A stretch of DNA of 64,000 nucleotides from Eutreptiella sp. 'Long Island Sound 2002'. Lineage: Eukaryota > Euglenozoa > Euglenophyceae > Eutreptiales > Eutreptiaceae. A program made the position numbers and the translations under genes. Position 1 is the stretch's first letter, and the number at the start of each line of letters is the position of its first letter. The notes under the pieces were generated by a model. That model worked only from the letters and a program-made list of their open reading frames with translations, was not told where the DNA came from and made no database searches. Shown in pieces: positions 22,723 to 34,329 of the stretch. The stretch spans positions 119,594,843-119,658,842 of the forward strand of contig OZ038381.1 in the NCBI GenBank assembly GCA_964036045.1. Reading direction: 5' to 3'.

Positions 22723-24552
22723 GGGCAAACGATTCTGTGTGGGTTTGGCGGTCCGGCATTATGGGGCATGTTCGCTTTCTTTGGGGGTGCGGCGTTTGTT
22801 TGCCTGTTGGCAAGGCGGGCGTTCTTGTGGTTAGCCTGCTGACTTCATGGTTGGCTTGCTGGATTTTGGTGGCTGTTGTGATATTTTTGCAGATATGGCT
22901 GAATGTGGACTAAATGAGTAGAATGTGAAATTTGAGTATGACAACGCGCGTCGTAGGATAAGAAAAAAGTATGGGAAGTTGTTTGTGGTAGTGTATGGAG
23001 GTTCAGGTTTGTTTTTGTTTTGTCTGTGGGCTTGGATATGCCCTGTTTTGCTTTGCGAACCCTTCTTCGTGGGCTGTGGGCCTGTTGGCCTTGTTTGGGC
23101 CCTGTGTGGGCGCCTGTATTTATTCTGTTTGTGGCACGGCTTTGCACGTGCCTCTTTGTCACTCACAGGTCTTTCCAGGTAATTTTTCTCCAGATTTTTT
23201 CTGCCTTTTTTGCTGAAAGGGGCTGCACGGGATGGGTTGGGGGATGGACATGGGTTCAGGGGAGGCCAATTCGCCTTTGAGGTACCCCCCCCTTCCGTGC
23301 AGCAGCCCCCTTGGGAGATCCAGAGCCAAAAAACCTTTTCTTGAAAAACTTCTACAACCCCTGGGGATATTGTTTTTATACTCTTTACCTGCTGCAGATT
23401 TTTGGGTGGTCCGAGGACATGTAGTGGGGGGCATGGCAAGCCTTCGTTATACTAGTATAAGTGGGGTTGGGGTATGGGACGCCAACTACGCCCCCTCCCC
23501 CCTCCAGGTCAGCAGGTACGCCAGTGCGTGAGACGTCAGGCCCAGTGGTAGGGCAGAGAGCAGGCTGGTCAGTGGGAACCTCTGCTCTGCTGGCAGAGTT
23601 GTACTTTACATTTTTTTTTTTGGGAAAGGGTTTGGCATTTGAATTTACAGGGTGTTCCTCAGTTCTGGTGTCTGGGTGTGAGCACTTTGCTTGGTGAGTG
23701 CGAGGTATGTGTAAGCGTGCATGGTATGGTGAAGAGATGTCGTTGCAAGGAGGTTGATACTGGATGACATGTGGAGGAGTCGTGCAGAATTGAATATTTT
23801 TTGCTCTGACGTTTTCTTTTTCTCTTTTGTTCTTTTGTTCAATGCTGCACAAGTACTGTGCACTGCACGTTGTGCACTGCACCTGCACCCTGTAAAGTAC
23901 TGTGCAGGGCACCAGGATGGTGCGAACCCAGTGGGCACAACCAAATCTGTTTGTACGATATTTGTGTGCCCATGCTCTGTGCCTTGCGCCTGTGTGTCTC
24001 TGTCCTTTTGGGGTCTCCCCTAGGCAGGGTACTCTGGGCCAGGCTCCCTAGGCAGAAATTGCAGTTTGGTTTGGAAAATCATTTCGAAACTCTGGCTGGG
24101 TTTGTGCACTGACTAGGGCTGTTGGAGCTGGTTTTTATATAATGAGAAATGACTGCAAGTTACAGGTAAGCTCAGAAAGATGTGCAGGAATATTTTCATT
24201 ATATACAGGTTTTGGTGGGAGTGTGTTACCACACCTCCCAGAAAGGGAATGGGGTTTTTATAGCCTTTTGCTGCAGGCTTTTCCCCGACCCCTGAGCAGG
24301 GATTTTTTTGGTACATTGAAACAAAAAGCCTCTGACACCTGGTGGGTTTCCATTTCAGGGCACTGGGGTGTGGCAGAAGTTTTTGTTTTGTACATAATAG
24401 TTGTAGTAAATACCATGTCACAGGTACAGTATAGGTTTATGCTGAAAAAGCTCAGATTGGCTTTGGGTGTATCTTACCCATTTGCCCCCATTATTCATAT
24501 TTTTCAGCAACAAACTCAGCTCTGGACCCTGAGTTTGAGCTTGGTGGGGGAG
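22723..24552. other. Non-coding interior of the nested LTR element
   Basis: This is G- and T-rich sequence between the ORF and the 3' LTR. It includes a pyrimidine/purine-skewed stretch near 23270-23360 and a CTGTGCACTGCAC-type repeat near 23860-23900. A 163-codon frame (24142-24633) runs into the LTR and is not convincing. I see no RT, RNase H or integrase motif. Confidence 0.6.
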
Positions 24553-24975
24553 TGTAATGGGTCCACAAATGTAGAAGATACTCTTATCTATTTTGTTTCC
24601 AAATTTATTGTAGATTATGCATTTTTATTATAATATGGGCTGCTGAATGGCCCGCGAAATTCGCGGACGAAAAATGCCAGATGGCAGCCGCGCATCGCGA
24701 TTATTGTGCGTAAGATTTAAATTTTTGATATGAACAAAACTTAGATAAAATCAACAGATTTTATAATTTTCTAGGTTTTATAATATTCTGAGTGTTTTGT
24801 AAATTTTTCGGCATGTTTAGGACAGTTTGCTGTGTTTTGCACAGGCATGTTTGTAGATCACGTCTAGTGATCTAAAATGCTTTGGAGTATTTGGATCAGT
24901 GCATGTGCTTCAGTGTCCATGGGAGCAAGGGTCAAGGAATAGACCTCAGCCAAGACCAAGTTGGGTTGTATTACA
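24553..24975 (+). repeat. 3' LTR of the nested element
   Basis: This is the 423-bp partner of 21235-21657, preceded by the polypurine tract and followed by the AGGCG target copy. About eight substitutions and no indel separate the two. Confidence 0.95.
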
Positions 24976-24980
24976 AGGCG

Positions 24981-27057
24981 GCCACGGCATGCGGCCTCAG
25001 CGGGCAACGCAGAACACAGGACGACGCCACCCCGCATCAAGACCTACGATCCCTGGTCACAACCATATGGCACGACAAGCGAGCACTGCACAAATCAATG
25101 CACTCACATGACCTGCAAGCCCAACATGACGCCCAGGAAATCGCAGCACGACTGGAAACCGCACGCCGGCAACTCAGAGAATGGCACGTCCGCCGGGCGA
25201 AGGAGCTGGCGCAAGAACAACAACGCTACTTCCAAAACCCCCAACCCTACAAATCACTGAAACACGTGGACAAGGTCCTGGGGGAGACGGGCCACCGAGG
25301 CATCAAGGCGGTACACCTACAGGACGGCACAGTGACCAACAATCCCAAGGTGGTCCTGGAAGAAGTCCTCAACAGCTTCCTGCGCCAGCACAACACTGAG
25401 GATGGCGAACTGTCAGCATACACAGAGGAACTGATATCCTACCTGCCGAAACTCTACAACCGGACACAGGGACGAGACATGCACCGAACCCCGTTCACCA
25501 TTCGGGAGCTCGATGAGGTGTTGTACAAACTACAACCAGGGAAAACTCCGGGAGTGGACGGACTCCCGGCGGAGCTCTACCGTAGACTACCACTGAACCT
25601 GAAGAGACACTTAGCCGCGCGCCTGTGGGATATCGCCATCGGGAAAACGGACGTGCCACCCGACTGGGCGAACCTAGTACACGCGCTCTATAAGAAAGGC
25701 GACTGGGAGAACCGCGACAATTGGAGACCCATCGTGTGCGCCACCACGGAGGCCAAAGACATACGTCATATGGATGCTCATCCTCAAACGGGTGGCCCCG
25801 GCAGTGTACCGGGCTGTATCGCCCACCATGTGGGGGGCCATACCGGGTATATCACCGTTGGAGGCCATATTTATGCAAGACGCCGTGGTGGGCATGGACC
25901 CGATCAGCCTCATCATCACATCCCTGGACGTCAAGGGGGCCTTCCCCAACACCCCGCACCGCCTCCTACGGGCCGTCTGAGAACACATGGGACTCCCCTT
26001 CCAGGGCTTCCTCCAAGCATACCTCGCCACCCGCATGTACGCCGTAAAAACGGACGTGGGCACCACCCCATGGATCCACCCCGCCAGTGGGGTGCCACAA
26101 GGGGGTGCGGAAGGCCCATTCCTCTTCCTACTCGTCACCCTCCCACTGGCTTTTTACATCTGACGCACGTACCCGGACGTGGCACCATATCCCCTACGGA
26201 CCACGCTCCTAGCGTTTGCGGACGACGTGGCTGTGGTGACCGCCACCGCGCGTCAACCCCTGCCGACCACCCCGGACCCCGCCAGAGCCACCAGGGTCCT
26301 CCACGCCGTCACCACCTATCTGGAGGGCAATCAGCTGCTGGTACACAACGTCAAATTTGCCACCATGGTACACAATGCACCGCCGCCACCCCTCCGCCCC
26401 GGAGACCTGCCCATGGACCCAGTAAACACGGCCACCTACCTGGGAGTCCAGCAAGCGGCCACCGCAGGCGGGGTCACCCTACCGCCAAACCTGTTACGGC
26501 AGCTGACAAGGACACTGGTTATAGCACGCATCACAGAACTCTCCACCAAGGCCCTGGCATACTTCCTACAAGCCCTGCTCAACGCAGCTATAGGATTCCA
26601 AGCCTTGCACCTAACGCACCCCCAACACATGCTACAAGCGGCCACCACAACAGTACGACGATCGTGGACCATCCACGGCCACCGGCCCAACTCACTGCCT
26701 GCAACGGTGCGTGCGGCATCGCCACCGTACTACGGAGACAACACCCACCACCTCATCCACAACGCATACACAGCTCACACTGCGGCCCACCTGCATCGTC
26801 TCATGCACAATCACGAGCCGGAGGTACAGGAAGTCTTCACGCTGACGCTGCGGGAGGCCCAGTACCACCGCAACATCTGCCCCCAATTGCATACTTCACC
26901 CGCGGGGTCTCCCCACCAAGGTGGGGACCCGCATATTGAACCACCTACAACTCCTACTGCCCCACCACAACCACGTCATCCAAACGAACCATCGGTGCAG
27001 GGAAACCGGCCCTCTGGCGGTCCTTCACACCGATGTGGGGGGGGGACCAACGGGTAG
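24981..27057 (+). pseudogene. Family A reverse transcriptase
   Basis: This is the RT domain of the interrupted pol, which would copy element RNA at the nicked target. The order of motifs is clear: FTIRELDEVLYKLQPGKTPG and VDGLPAELY near 25497-25575, DNWRPIVCATTEAK near 25715, SLDVKGAFPN near 25921 (motif A), SGVPQGGAEGPFLFLL near 26085 (motif B), AFADDVAVV near 26212 (catalytic FADD) and TATYLGVQ near 26430 (thumb). Defects are a frameshift near 25750 and in-frame TGA codons at 25978 and 26161. After about 26890 the useful frame moves to the frame starting at 26921. Confidence 0.92.
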
Positions 27058-28615
27058 CACCACCACTCTGGACCTGGTGGGCACCACCCTCCACCTCGTA
27101 AGGGTCACCCCGAACCAGATGAAAGCCCTCCAACGAGTGGACACACACCACGTCCCATTCCTACAACACCCAGGGTGGCCCAACAAATCACTCCTGGAGA
27201 ACCACATGCGCAGTGCGGCCACCCAAACCGGGCGACCCCAGCCAACAGATGGGGAAGTACGTGAGGCGTACAACCTGTTTTGGAACACGCACAAACGACC
27301 ACTGCCACCGAGCCCACCGCAGGGGAACCAGGCCCACCACCGGCCACCGGAGCTAGTGGAATATGTACCCGGCGCCACGGTACCAGTGGTACTCCTCCTA
27401 GCACGCAACGGGCTAAAGACCACGTTGCGGCCGGGCAAAGCGGGGGGCAACCTGTGGATGCTACCGCCGCCCACGGCGCGCCCCTTCTGTCCGCCGCCAC
27501 TATCGCAAGACAAGCTGACGGACACCCCCACCACTTGCTGGCGATGTGGGCCCCATGCGCTGGCCACCCCATGGCCCCTCCTCCAGTTACTGGGGCGCTA
27601 CCACCCCATGCCAACGGCCCACGCTACCCCAGAACAGCACCGGTGGCTACGCACGCACTTTGAACAGGCCGCAGAGGGTGACACGGCCACAGTGGCGTGG
27701 GACCCCGGCACCAAGGCGGAATGGAGATTCCACAGGGGCACGTGGAACACCCAGCACCCAGCCATCACCTTCCCGGTGATAGCAAAGCACCGCAGCGCCA
27801 CGCCGGAGGCCCCAGCCTACCCGGTCAAACACCGATGCTCCGGAGTACAGGACTGGCAGACGGTCGAGTGGACCACATTCCACCCGCAGACAGCATACCT
27901 ACTCCAGTACGTGTACGGCTACCTGACACAGGGCCATGAAAGGAACAATGACTATGTCCGCATGAACCCGGCGGCAACGGAGATCATCCGCCAGGGGATG
28001 GGGGTGTATGCTACCCGGAGACTTCGACCGGACACCAACACGCCGTGGGCCACCACGGAACGGGGGGCACACATCCATGCCTACCAACCAACGATGCCGT
28101 GCCGCCTACGGCACCCGGACAACCACAACACCATCATCTTCGCGGATGCCTCCGGCACTACAAGCCTCACCCCAGCGGCCGGGGGGGCGGCTTTAGAGTT
28201 TAAAGTGGACACGACAAACCGACTGCACCAACGCCACCTCACGGGGGCTACCATCTTCGGGGCCTCCTCCCACAGAGAACTAAAGACGCTGGCGATCGTC
28301 GTGGACGCCGTCAATGACGCCCACCAAGCGCCGCGTGACCAGACGCACCATGTGTGGGTAGTAGTGGACGCAGCGGTGGACATCCAAATCGTCCGCAGGC
28401 TGGCGCGGCAACCCCTGCACAAGGCGACTGACTCTAGCCTGGGCACCCAGGCCCTACACCTCTGGACAGCCCTGAGGCGCCTCCCCAAACACGTCGTCCT
28501 GCATCTCGTCAAACAAGAATCTCATTGGTACAGCCTGGGCAACAGACACATAGACCTGCACGCCCACAACCAGCTTGCCGAGCACATGCCGGACTGCGAG
28601 GACCCACCGCTATGA
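26921..28615 (+). pseudogene. Family A pol connection and RNase H
   Basis: The first 390 codons link RT to RNase H and include a CWRCG pair near 27539, function unknown. The RNase HI domain occupies about 28130-28600. Catalytic residues are visible in FADASG near 28139 (Asp), HRELKTLAI near 28272 (Glu), VWVVVDAAVDI near 28353 (Asp) and GNRHIDLHAHN near 28540 (His/Asp). The domain would remove RNA from the RNA-DNA hybrid after target-primed synthesis, as in the RNase H-bearing LINE clades. An in-frame TGA at 28613-28615 separates it from the zinc-knuckle segment. Confidence 0.88.
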
Positions 28616-29389
28616 GACCACATGCACACACACCTCCAGCACCTGCCACCCATCCCACGCCCCGGGGAACCACCAGCCTGGGTGCCAGACGATCGCATCT
28701 ATAACGACACGGGGGGGGGGGCATACCACTACCGACAACCCATCCGCACCATGGCGCACATTCGGGGCAGTCAAGCCTACAGCGCCCTTTTGAGCCGTCT
28801 CCAACACGAAATGCGCACCGCATTGTACTTCTCGGCTCTTGACCCATCCCTAATACCGGTGCACCTGCAGACACGACGTGCCCAGCTCTTGCTCGAGCAG
28901 CTACCCCTTCTAGAGAGGGTGGCACGCTGGTATGCCCGGCGAGGTATAGACATACCCCCGGAATACACCATATGCCCCTGCCATCTCCAACAGCCAGAAA
29001 CATGGGAACACTTCAAACGCTGCCCATTAGCCCAAGGGGACAACCACCTGGCCACGTGGGCACAGGAGAACAGCATCACGCAACACGCCGGATGGGGCCC
29101 GGCCACGCCAGCGACAAATGAGGTTCGACGCCTGATGCGGGAGCCGGAAATCAAGGAGGCAGTGCTCAGAGGAGCGGTGCCACTCCAGCTTTACAGGGTC
29201 GTCGCTGACCACGCCCCAGAACCAAGGGCCACAATACGTCACATGCAGCTCATCACCGTCAAAAGGGCGGACACACAGCTACAGCACCGCGTCCAAGTAT
29301 ACACACATGAAGCACAACAAACATCCCACGACCGCCGCACGTACTATGATCTCCCCATCCACTACCAACATGCGCAACCTAGCGACTAG
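28616..29389 (+). pseudogene. Family A pol carboxyl end with LINE zinc knuckle
   Basis: The same frame as the RNase H continues after the TGA for about 257 codons. A CPCHLQQPETWEHFKRCPL motif near 28976 has the C-x-C, ET, H, C spacing typical of the carboxyl-terminal zinc knuckle of RNase H-bearing LINE pol proteins, where it binds nucleic acid. The rest is helical and charged (LLLEQLPLLERVARWYARRG near 28887). The segment ends with TAG at 29387-29389. I see no restriction-like endonuclease after the knuckle, so APE seems to be the only nuclease. Confidence 0.8.
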
Positions 29390-29504
29390 CCACACGCACG
29401 TGCCCGCGGCAACAGCCCGGCACCTACCGTAGCACCGCCCGGAGCGCGCGCGCCCCCTCCCCTGTAGTGGCCCGATCGTCCTGCGAACGACACCTCTCCT
29501 CAGG

Positions 29505-31508
29505 ATGCCCGAAGGTGAAGCACCACATCCACGGCCGGGGAACCCATGTGGGGTCTGCATGGAGGTGAATGACAACGACGGCAACCCCCTTTGCGGGCAT
29601 GACCTCGGCTGCGGCGGCACAGAGCAGCTGCACTGGTTCTGCAGCCCGTGCATCGCGAACTTGTGGTCGTGCCCACTCTGCCGGCGACCGCACCGACTCT
29701 GCACGGCTCTGCCGCCGCGCGAAATGCAAGACAAAGACCTCACACTCCAGACGCTGCGGGCTCTGATCCGGCAAAACGTCTGGAACGACGGCGCGAGGGA
29801 GGACAGCCCCGACGTCGAGTGGTTGGACGCTCTCACCGACGAGGACCTAGCGACACCCCCCCCCCGCCCCCCCTGGCGCGCACCAACCTGGGCGCTGCCA
29901 GACCCGGACGCGGACCCCACGGTTTACGTCCCCGACCACGAGGACTACAACGAGGCGCAACGGGGCAGTCTGCCCCCCATTGGCAACCTGCCCGACAGTT
30001 GGGGCTACGTCAGCCCCACGAACCAAAACAACTACCGCAACATCGTTGTCACCCTCACCACCCGCCTCCCGATCGCCTTCGGCTGGCTGGTGGGGGACGC
30101 GGAATGGGCGATGGGCATCTCCCGCGGCGCCCATGGCGCTGAGTGGGGGGACTTCTTCCACTGCAGCAGGGCCATGACCCCGGGGGCGACTGAGAGGCTG
30201 ATGGCGGCCTACCTCACGTGGAGGGGCATTCCTCCTCCACGCAGCCTCGAATCGCTGATACAGCGCACCCTGCAGCCGCACGTCCCGCCACCACAACCGG
30301 GCACATACGGCAATGCAGCGGTGGCCAGGATGATGGCCAGAGGTACCCGGCCGGACGGCTCATCCTACTCCCCCCGGAGAACCACCGCAACCATCACCAC
30401 CCCCCCGCCCTGATTCCGCGCCACGACAGCGACTAGGGCCACGAACGTAGGGGCCGGAACGTCGGCCGCGACGTCCTCCACATCCCCCGACACATCCACC
30501 TCCGCCCCCCCCACACCCGCCGCCGAACCAGACCAACAACACGCCGCCGACGCCACGCGGACTACAGGCGGTCCGGCACCATCTAGGGCCGGCACACCAC
30601 AGAGCCCCCGACAAGAGCGTGCGTCCAAACGGGCGGCGCAACGACAACCAACACAACACCACGCGGCCACAGGGAGCCGGGGACACCGAGCATCACCTGC
30701 CAGGAGCGGAGCCCTACCGAGCCCCACGAATACGGGGGCGGTGGGTAGCCAGCCCGGGCAGCCCCCTGGCACCGCACACCCGCACAGGGTACCGGCCCCA
30801 AGCGCCACAGGGAGCCCGCAACCCCTAACACCACCCGTCGCGCCTGCGCACGGCCCACGGCCGGCAGCCAGCCAAGCGGCAACAACACAGGCCCACCCGG
30901 AACCTCGCCCGCACCATGGCGCACCTGACCGGCCGGCAGCGGACCCAACGTACACGCCGACCGACAACCTCCACACACGGACACACACCGCTACCCCGAC
31001 CGACGCCACCACCGCCCGGCCCTCCGACGCCGGGCACCCCCACACCCACGGCCCCACCGGGGGCCTAACCCTTCAGGCTTCGGCAACGTCCTGCATGGAG
31101 GACCTACCGGCCACAACGCACGGCGGGCCGGTGCCCCAGCGGCACCACGCCCCACCAACCGGACCGCCGGCACGACCGGCAGAACCGTCATCTCCTGGCC
31201 GACCGGCCCCTGGCCCAGGCCGCGGCCCGGATCCGCCACGCAAGCCGCCCCGGCGGACGCCCCGCAGCCCGCGGACCCGGGGAGCCTACCCGAGCCGCCA
31301 CCCGTGGCGGGAGGCCACGCCCGGGGGGCACCGCCACCGGCGGACGATGGCGCCGAACCGCCTACACCGCCGACCCAACCGCGGCACGACGCGCCCGCGG
31401 TGGGCGCGGAAGGACTGCAGAGACCCCCGCAACGAACGCCGACACCAGCACCAATGGGGAAACCTGGCGGGGGAACGGACCAGACATCAGTGCGGAGTGC
31501 CGACCTGA
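29505..31508 (+). pseudogene. Family A post-pol ORF: RING finger and proline-rich region
   Basis: The ATG at 29505 lies 115 bp after pol. The amino end has cysteines and histidines of a RING-type zinc finger: C15-x2-C18, C30-x-H32, C36, H43-x2-C46-x2-C49, C56-P-L-C59, with the CSPCIANLWSCPLC core. RING domains usually bind E2 enzymes and confer ubiquitin or SUMO ligase activity. Whether this one does is unknown, and the C30-H43 spacing is longer than usual. An ordered region follows (residues 100-240), then TGA at 30411-30413, after which the same frame remains open through a long Pro/Ala/Thr-rich linker to 31508. Such a RING is not a standard LINE component. Confidence 0.7.
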
Positions 31509-32911
31509 CGAACGAAACGGCACACGGAGGTGACGAGGCATTGGCAGATGGCCAGCCTGACGGGGAACCCGAGGGGCCAGCTCCGGACACCGGGTGTGCG
31601 GACGGCCCCCACCGGCCCTCGACCGCGGATCACGCGGGCGCCGCCCCCCGGGCGCACCTGGCGGCCCGCGCAGACGCGAGCACCCCAGGGGAGGCCCTGC
31701 CACGAGATCCACCGGAAACCAGCGCGGGGTCAGAGGCCCGGGTAACCACACCCGACACGCCCCAGCGCGCGGACGAAGGAGGAACGTCACCCAGGGGGCA
31801 CAACCGCGACGACGGCTCCTTCAATGCCTTCATGGACTCCTGCAGGGATAACCCCCAGGCGGTCCCAGCACCGGAGATGCCACGCGTCCACCCGGAGCCG
31901 CAACGCGACCAGGCGGACGATACGCCCCTCACGGTGCCACGACAAGCGCACTTCCAGCGCGACCACACCACCCTGGGGCAGATTGCCACTACGGGCGAGG
32001 GGCAGGCGACCGCGAGCGGCGCGGCGGACCGGACTACGGACGAGCACAACGCCGCAGGTGAGGGCACGCGCGTGGAAGCGGCCACCAACACCGCGAGTGA
32101 GCCTGTCGCCCCACCGCCGGGGGCCGCACCGCCCTGGGGGCGGGGACACCTGGACTATGCACGCTTGGAGGGTGACGCCAGCCACCCCAGCGAACAAGCA
32201 GAGCAAGAAGCGATCCAAGACCTAGGTTTCTGGATCCCCAGGCTTGTCACAGGGGAGCAGCTTGCACTGGCGGTCCTCATATGATGGGTACTTTCTTCGC
32301 GGTCCCGCCACCTCGCGGAGGGAACACGCACCATGGCAGACGTCACGTTTGGTCATCGGACAGGGCACACGCCCCTCGCCACCATGGACCACCCCGGCCA
32401 ATGGCGCTATGTGGCCACCCGGCTCATGGCGCATATGGGAGCCTACAGCCCAGATGAAATGAACGGACTGCACTGGCGGTGGCACCAGCGCGCCGCCCTA
32501 CGCATCCGTATGGCCATGCAGGACCATAATATCTGGGACATCCCTGGATCACCAGGCCACCAGGGACACGCCTCAGGCCACCGACGGCCGCGGTCCCAAG
32601 ACGTCCCGGAGCCCCCCAGGCAGGCGGCGCGCCGAAACTCACCGGAAAGCCCACGGGGTCCACCACCCGGTAGGGGTTCCCCCTCTGGCACATACAGCAG
32701 CCCCCTGCGGCCGTTCGCCCCACGGAGGAGCCCGGGCAGTCCCCACGCCTCGAGGGTGCAAGGCGACACGCCGGAGCAGCGCCAAGAAACGAGGCACCCT
32801 GGCCGATCTCGTCGCCGCAGCCGCATGCCGCCCCCCGCAGCGCGACGAGTCGTCTTCAATGAGGATATGGACAGGGACCACGGGGGCCCCCGCGACCCCC
32901 ACGCTCGGTGA
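31304..32911 (+). pseudogene. Family A linker and small helical domain (WDI domain)
   Basis: The post-pol reading moves to this frame by about 31300. Residues are Ala, Pro, Gly and Thr-rich until about 32100. An ordered segment (EQEAIQDLGFWIPRLVTG near 32200) and an in-frame TGA at 32282-32284 follow. A helical domain at about 32393-32554 runs from GQWRYVATRLMAHMG to NIWDIPGSP, after which the sequence is again basic and proline-rich. The helical domain resembles 52065-52229 of the family C insertion (AAWEAMLADALHPLG to RLWDITQSP), which argues that it is real coding sequence. Function is unknown. It might bind capsid or nucleic acid. Confidence 0.5.
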
Positions 32912-33367
32912 ACATCATCGACCTCCGACCCCAGACGCCGGTCCAAGAGGCCCCTCACCGAGCGGACGCGCATCCCCACCATTCTCACGCCGGCCGAGCG
33001 CGAGCGGCAAGCAACGCTTCAAGCGGACCCTCGCCAGACGGCGGGCGAAACGTCCAGCTCATCTGCCGCCTCGCTCCCGGGGTCAGCGGCCGATCCGCTA
33101 CCGAGAGGACCACACGCCACGGACACGCGACCAAGGGAGCCCGCGCCCGACCCCAGCCCTACGCAAGGGGCGGGGGGGCAGCCCTCCCCGCAGTCCAGAA
33201 GCCGCCAGGCCACGGAGGGCACATCGCGGCAGCCGAGACACGACGCGAGCGGACCAAGGGCGGACACAGAGATGACAGGGACCTCCAGCCCCCAGGAGCC
33301 CGCTGGCCCGCTGCCCACCAACACGCCCTGCTCGATGCCCCGGTAACGGGAACCCCCCACGGAGTAC
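32912..33367 (+). other. Family A linker, frame uncertain
   Basis: This is GC-rich, proline/arginine-rich sequence between the helical domain and the Ulp1-like domain. Several frames are open and none contains a recognisable motif. I read it as a disordered linker damaged by frameshifts. Confidence 0.4.
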
Positions 33368-34324
33368 GTGCCTGGGGGACAACCGGGCGCCACCTCATGG
33401 CACCCCTCCCCGGCTGACGCGGCACTGGACCAAGACCGGGTGGCCATGCCCCCCCCGCCCCCCCGACCGCCACAGCAACGGGGCACGGGTCCCTTCGACG
33501 AAGCGGAACTGAGGGCGCTCTACCACATCCACGCTTCCACGCCCTCCAGGGAGCTGGTGGCCACCCTCCGGGAACACCTCCGTAACGTCGACCCGAACAG
33601 GCTTTTCGCCGTAGTCCCCCTGCCACATGCTCCGACAACCCAAATCTTTGTGCAACAGCTCCAGGCGCTCGTCACCCCCGGGACACAGGTCTCTGACAAC
33701 CTCATTGAAGCGTGGATCTGCTGGTTCAACACCCACTGACCGGCCCAAGGGGGCGTGTGGGTCCCACACCTGGGCTGGGTACACACGCTCATAGCGCCGC
33801 CGACGGACCCGAGGCCCGCACCCACCACCGGAGGCCGGGAGCGGGCCGCCCCACCACCGAGACCCGACAACCTCCGTATCCGACCGCACGAGGGCCTGGA
33901 GGCATGGGAAAGCGGGACCGCCCGTAGCAGGGGACTCATCCTCACGAACCTGACGGCGCACTACCCGGAGACGGCGCGCGCAGCGCGCCCGCCGCGCGAA
34001 CATGACCCCCGTACCATTGCCATGATCGTGTTGGAGAATGGCCATTACTACCAGGTGCGGATCATCCCACACCTGCAGGACAACCATTGGAGCCTGGAGG
34101 CCGTCGACTCCATGCTCCGGGCGACCACGGGCCTGCCGGACAACCCTACCCCCCTGCTCCCAAACCAACCCCCGGACCCGCTGACGGCCATAGTGTCGGG
34201 GACGGCAGGCACCTGGCACCCAGGCCACGCCCTCTACTGCCTCTGGCGGTGGGCGCGGCGCCGCTGGCCGCACACCAGGGCGTGGTCAGCGGCGTGGAGA
34301 TTCTACCTCGACGGCCGGCAGTAG
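33368..34324 (+). pseudogene. Family A Ulp1 (C48) cysteine-protease-like domain
   Basis: One frame runs 33368-34324 with a single in-frame TGA at 33737-33739. The order of features resembles Ulp1/SENP peptidases: a helical lead, VSDNLIEAWICWF near 33692 (compare the LNDEIIN region), VWVPHLGWVHTLIAPP just after the TGA, then HYYQVRIIPHLQDNHWSLE near 34046-34096 with the conserved His-Trp, DSM at +7, and HPGHALYCLWRW near 34217-34250. Ulp1 enzymes remove SUMO or process polyproteins. Dualen elements of Chlamydomonas are a precedent for a cysteine protease in a LINE. The usual DCG nucleophile is not seen. Proline sits where that Cys would be, so it may be inactive or a different fold. Confidence 0.5.
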
Positions 34325-34329
34325 ATGGA

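Larger units (their letters stand above)
21235..24975 (+). mobile_element. Nested LTR retrotransposon, 3741 bp, target duplication AGGCG
   Basis: Identical-length direct repeats of 423 bp start TGTAATGGGTCC and end TTGTATTACA, giving the inverted ends TGTAAT and ATTACA. AGGCG lies directly before (21230-21234) and after (24976-24980). A purine tract TTGGTGGGGGAG (24541-24552) abuts the right LTR, so the element is on the plus strand. The interior (21658-24552) encodes one modest ORF and no RT, protease or integrase, so it is non-autonomous. The LTRs differ at about 8 of 423 sites by eye (about 98 percent identity), so it is younger than the family A copy it disrupts. Confidence 0.96.

Noticed and set aside
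28976-29389. Restriction-like endonuclease as in Dualen or R2
   Set aside because: After the CCHC-type knuckle I see no PD...(D/E)XK-like pattern. The knuckle itself fits the usual carboxyl motif of APE-type, RNase H-bearing LINEs.
25978-33739. TGA read as an amino acid (genetic code change)
   Set aside because: Frameshifts and other decay are present in the same elements, Arg fits each site, and CpG deamination explains the bias. I keep it only as an alternative to test.
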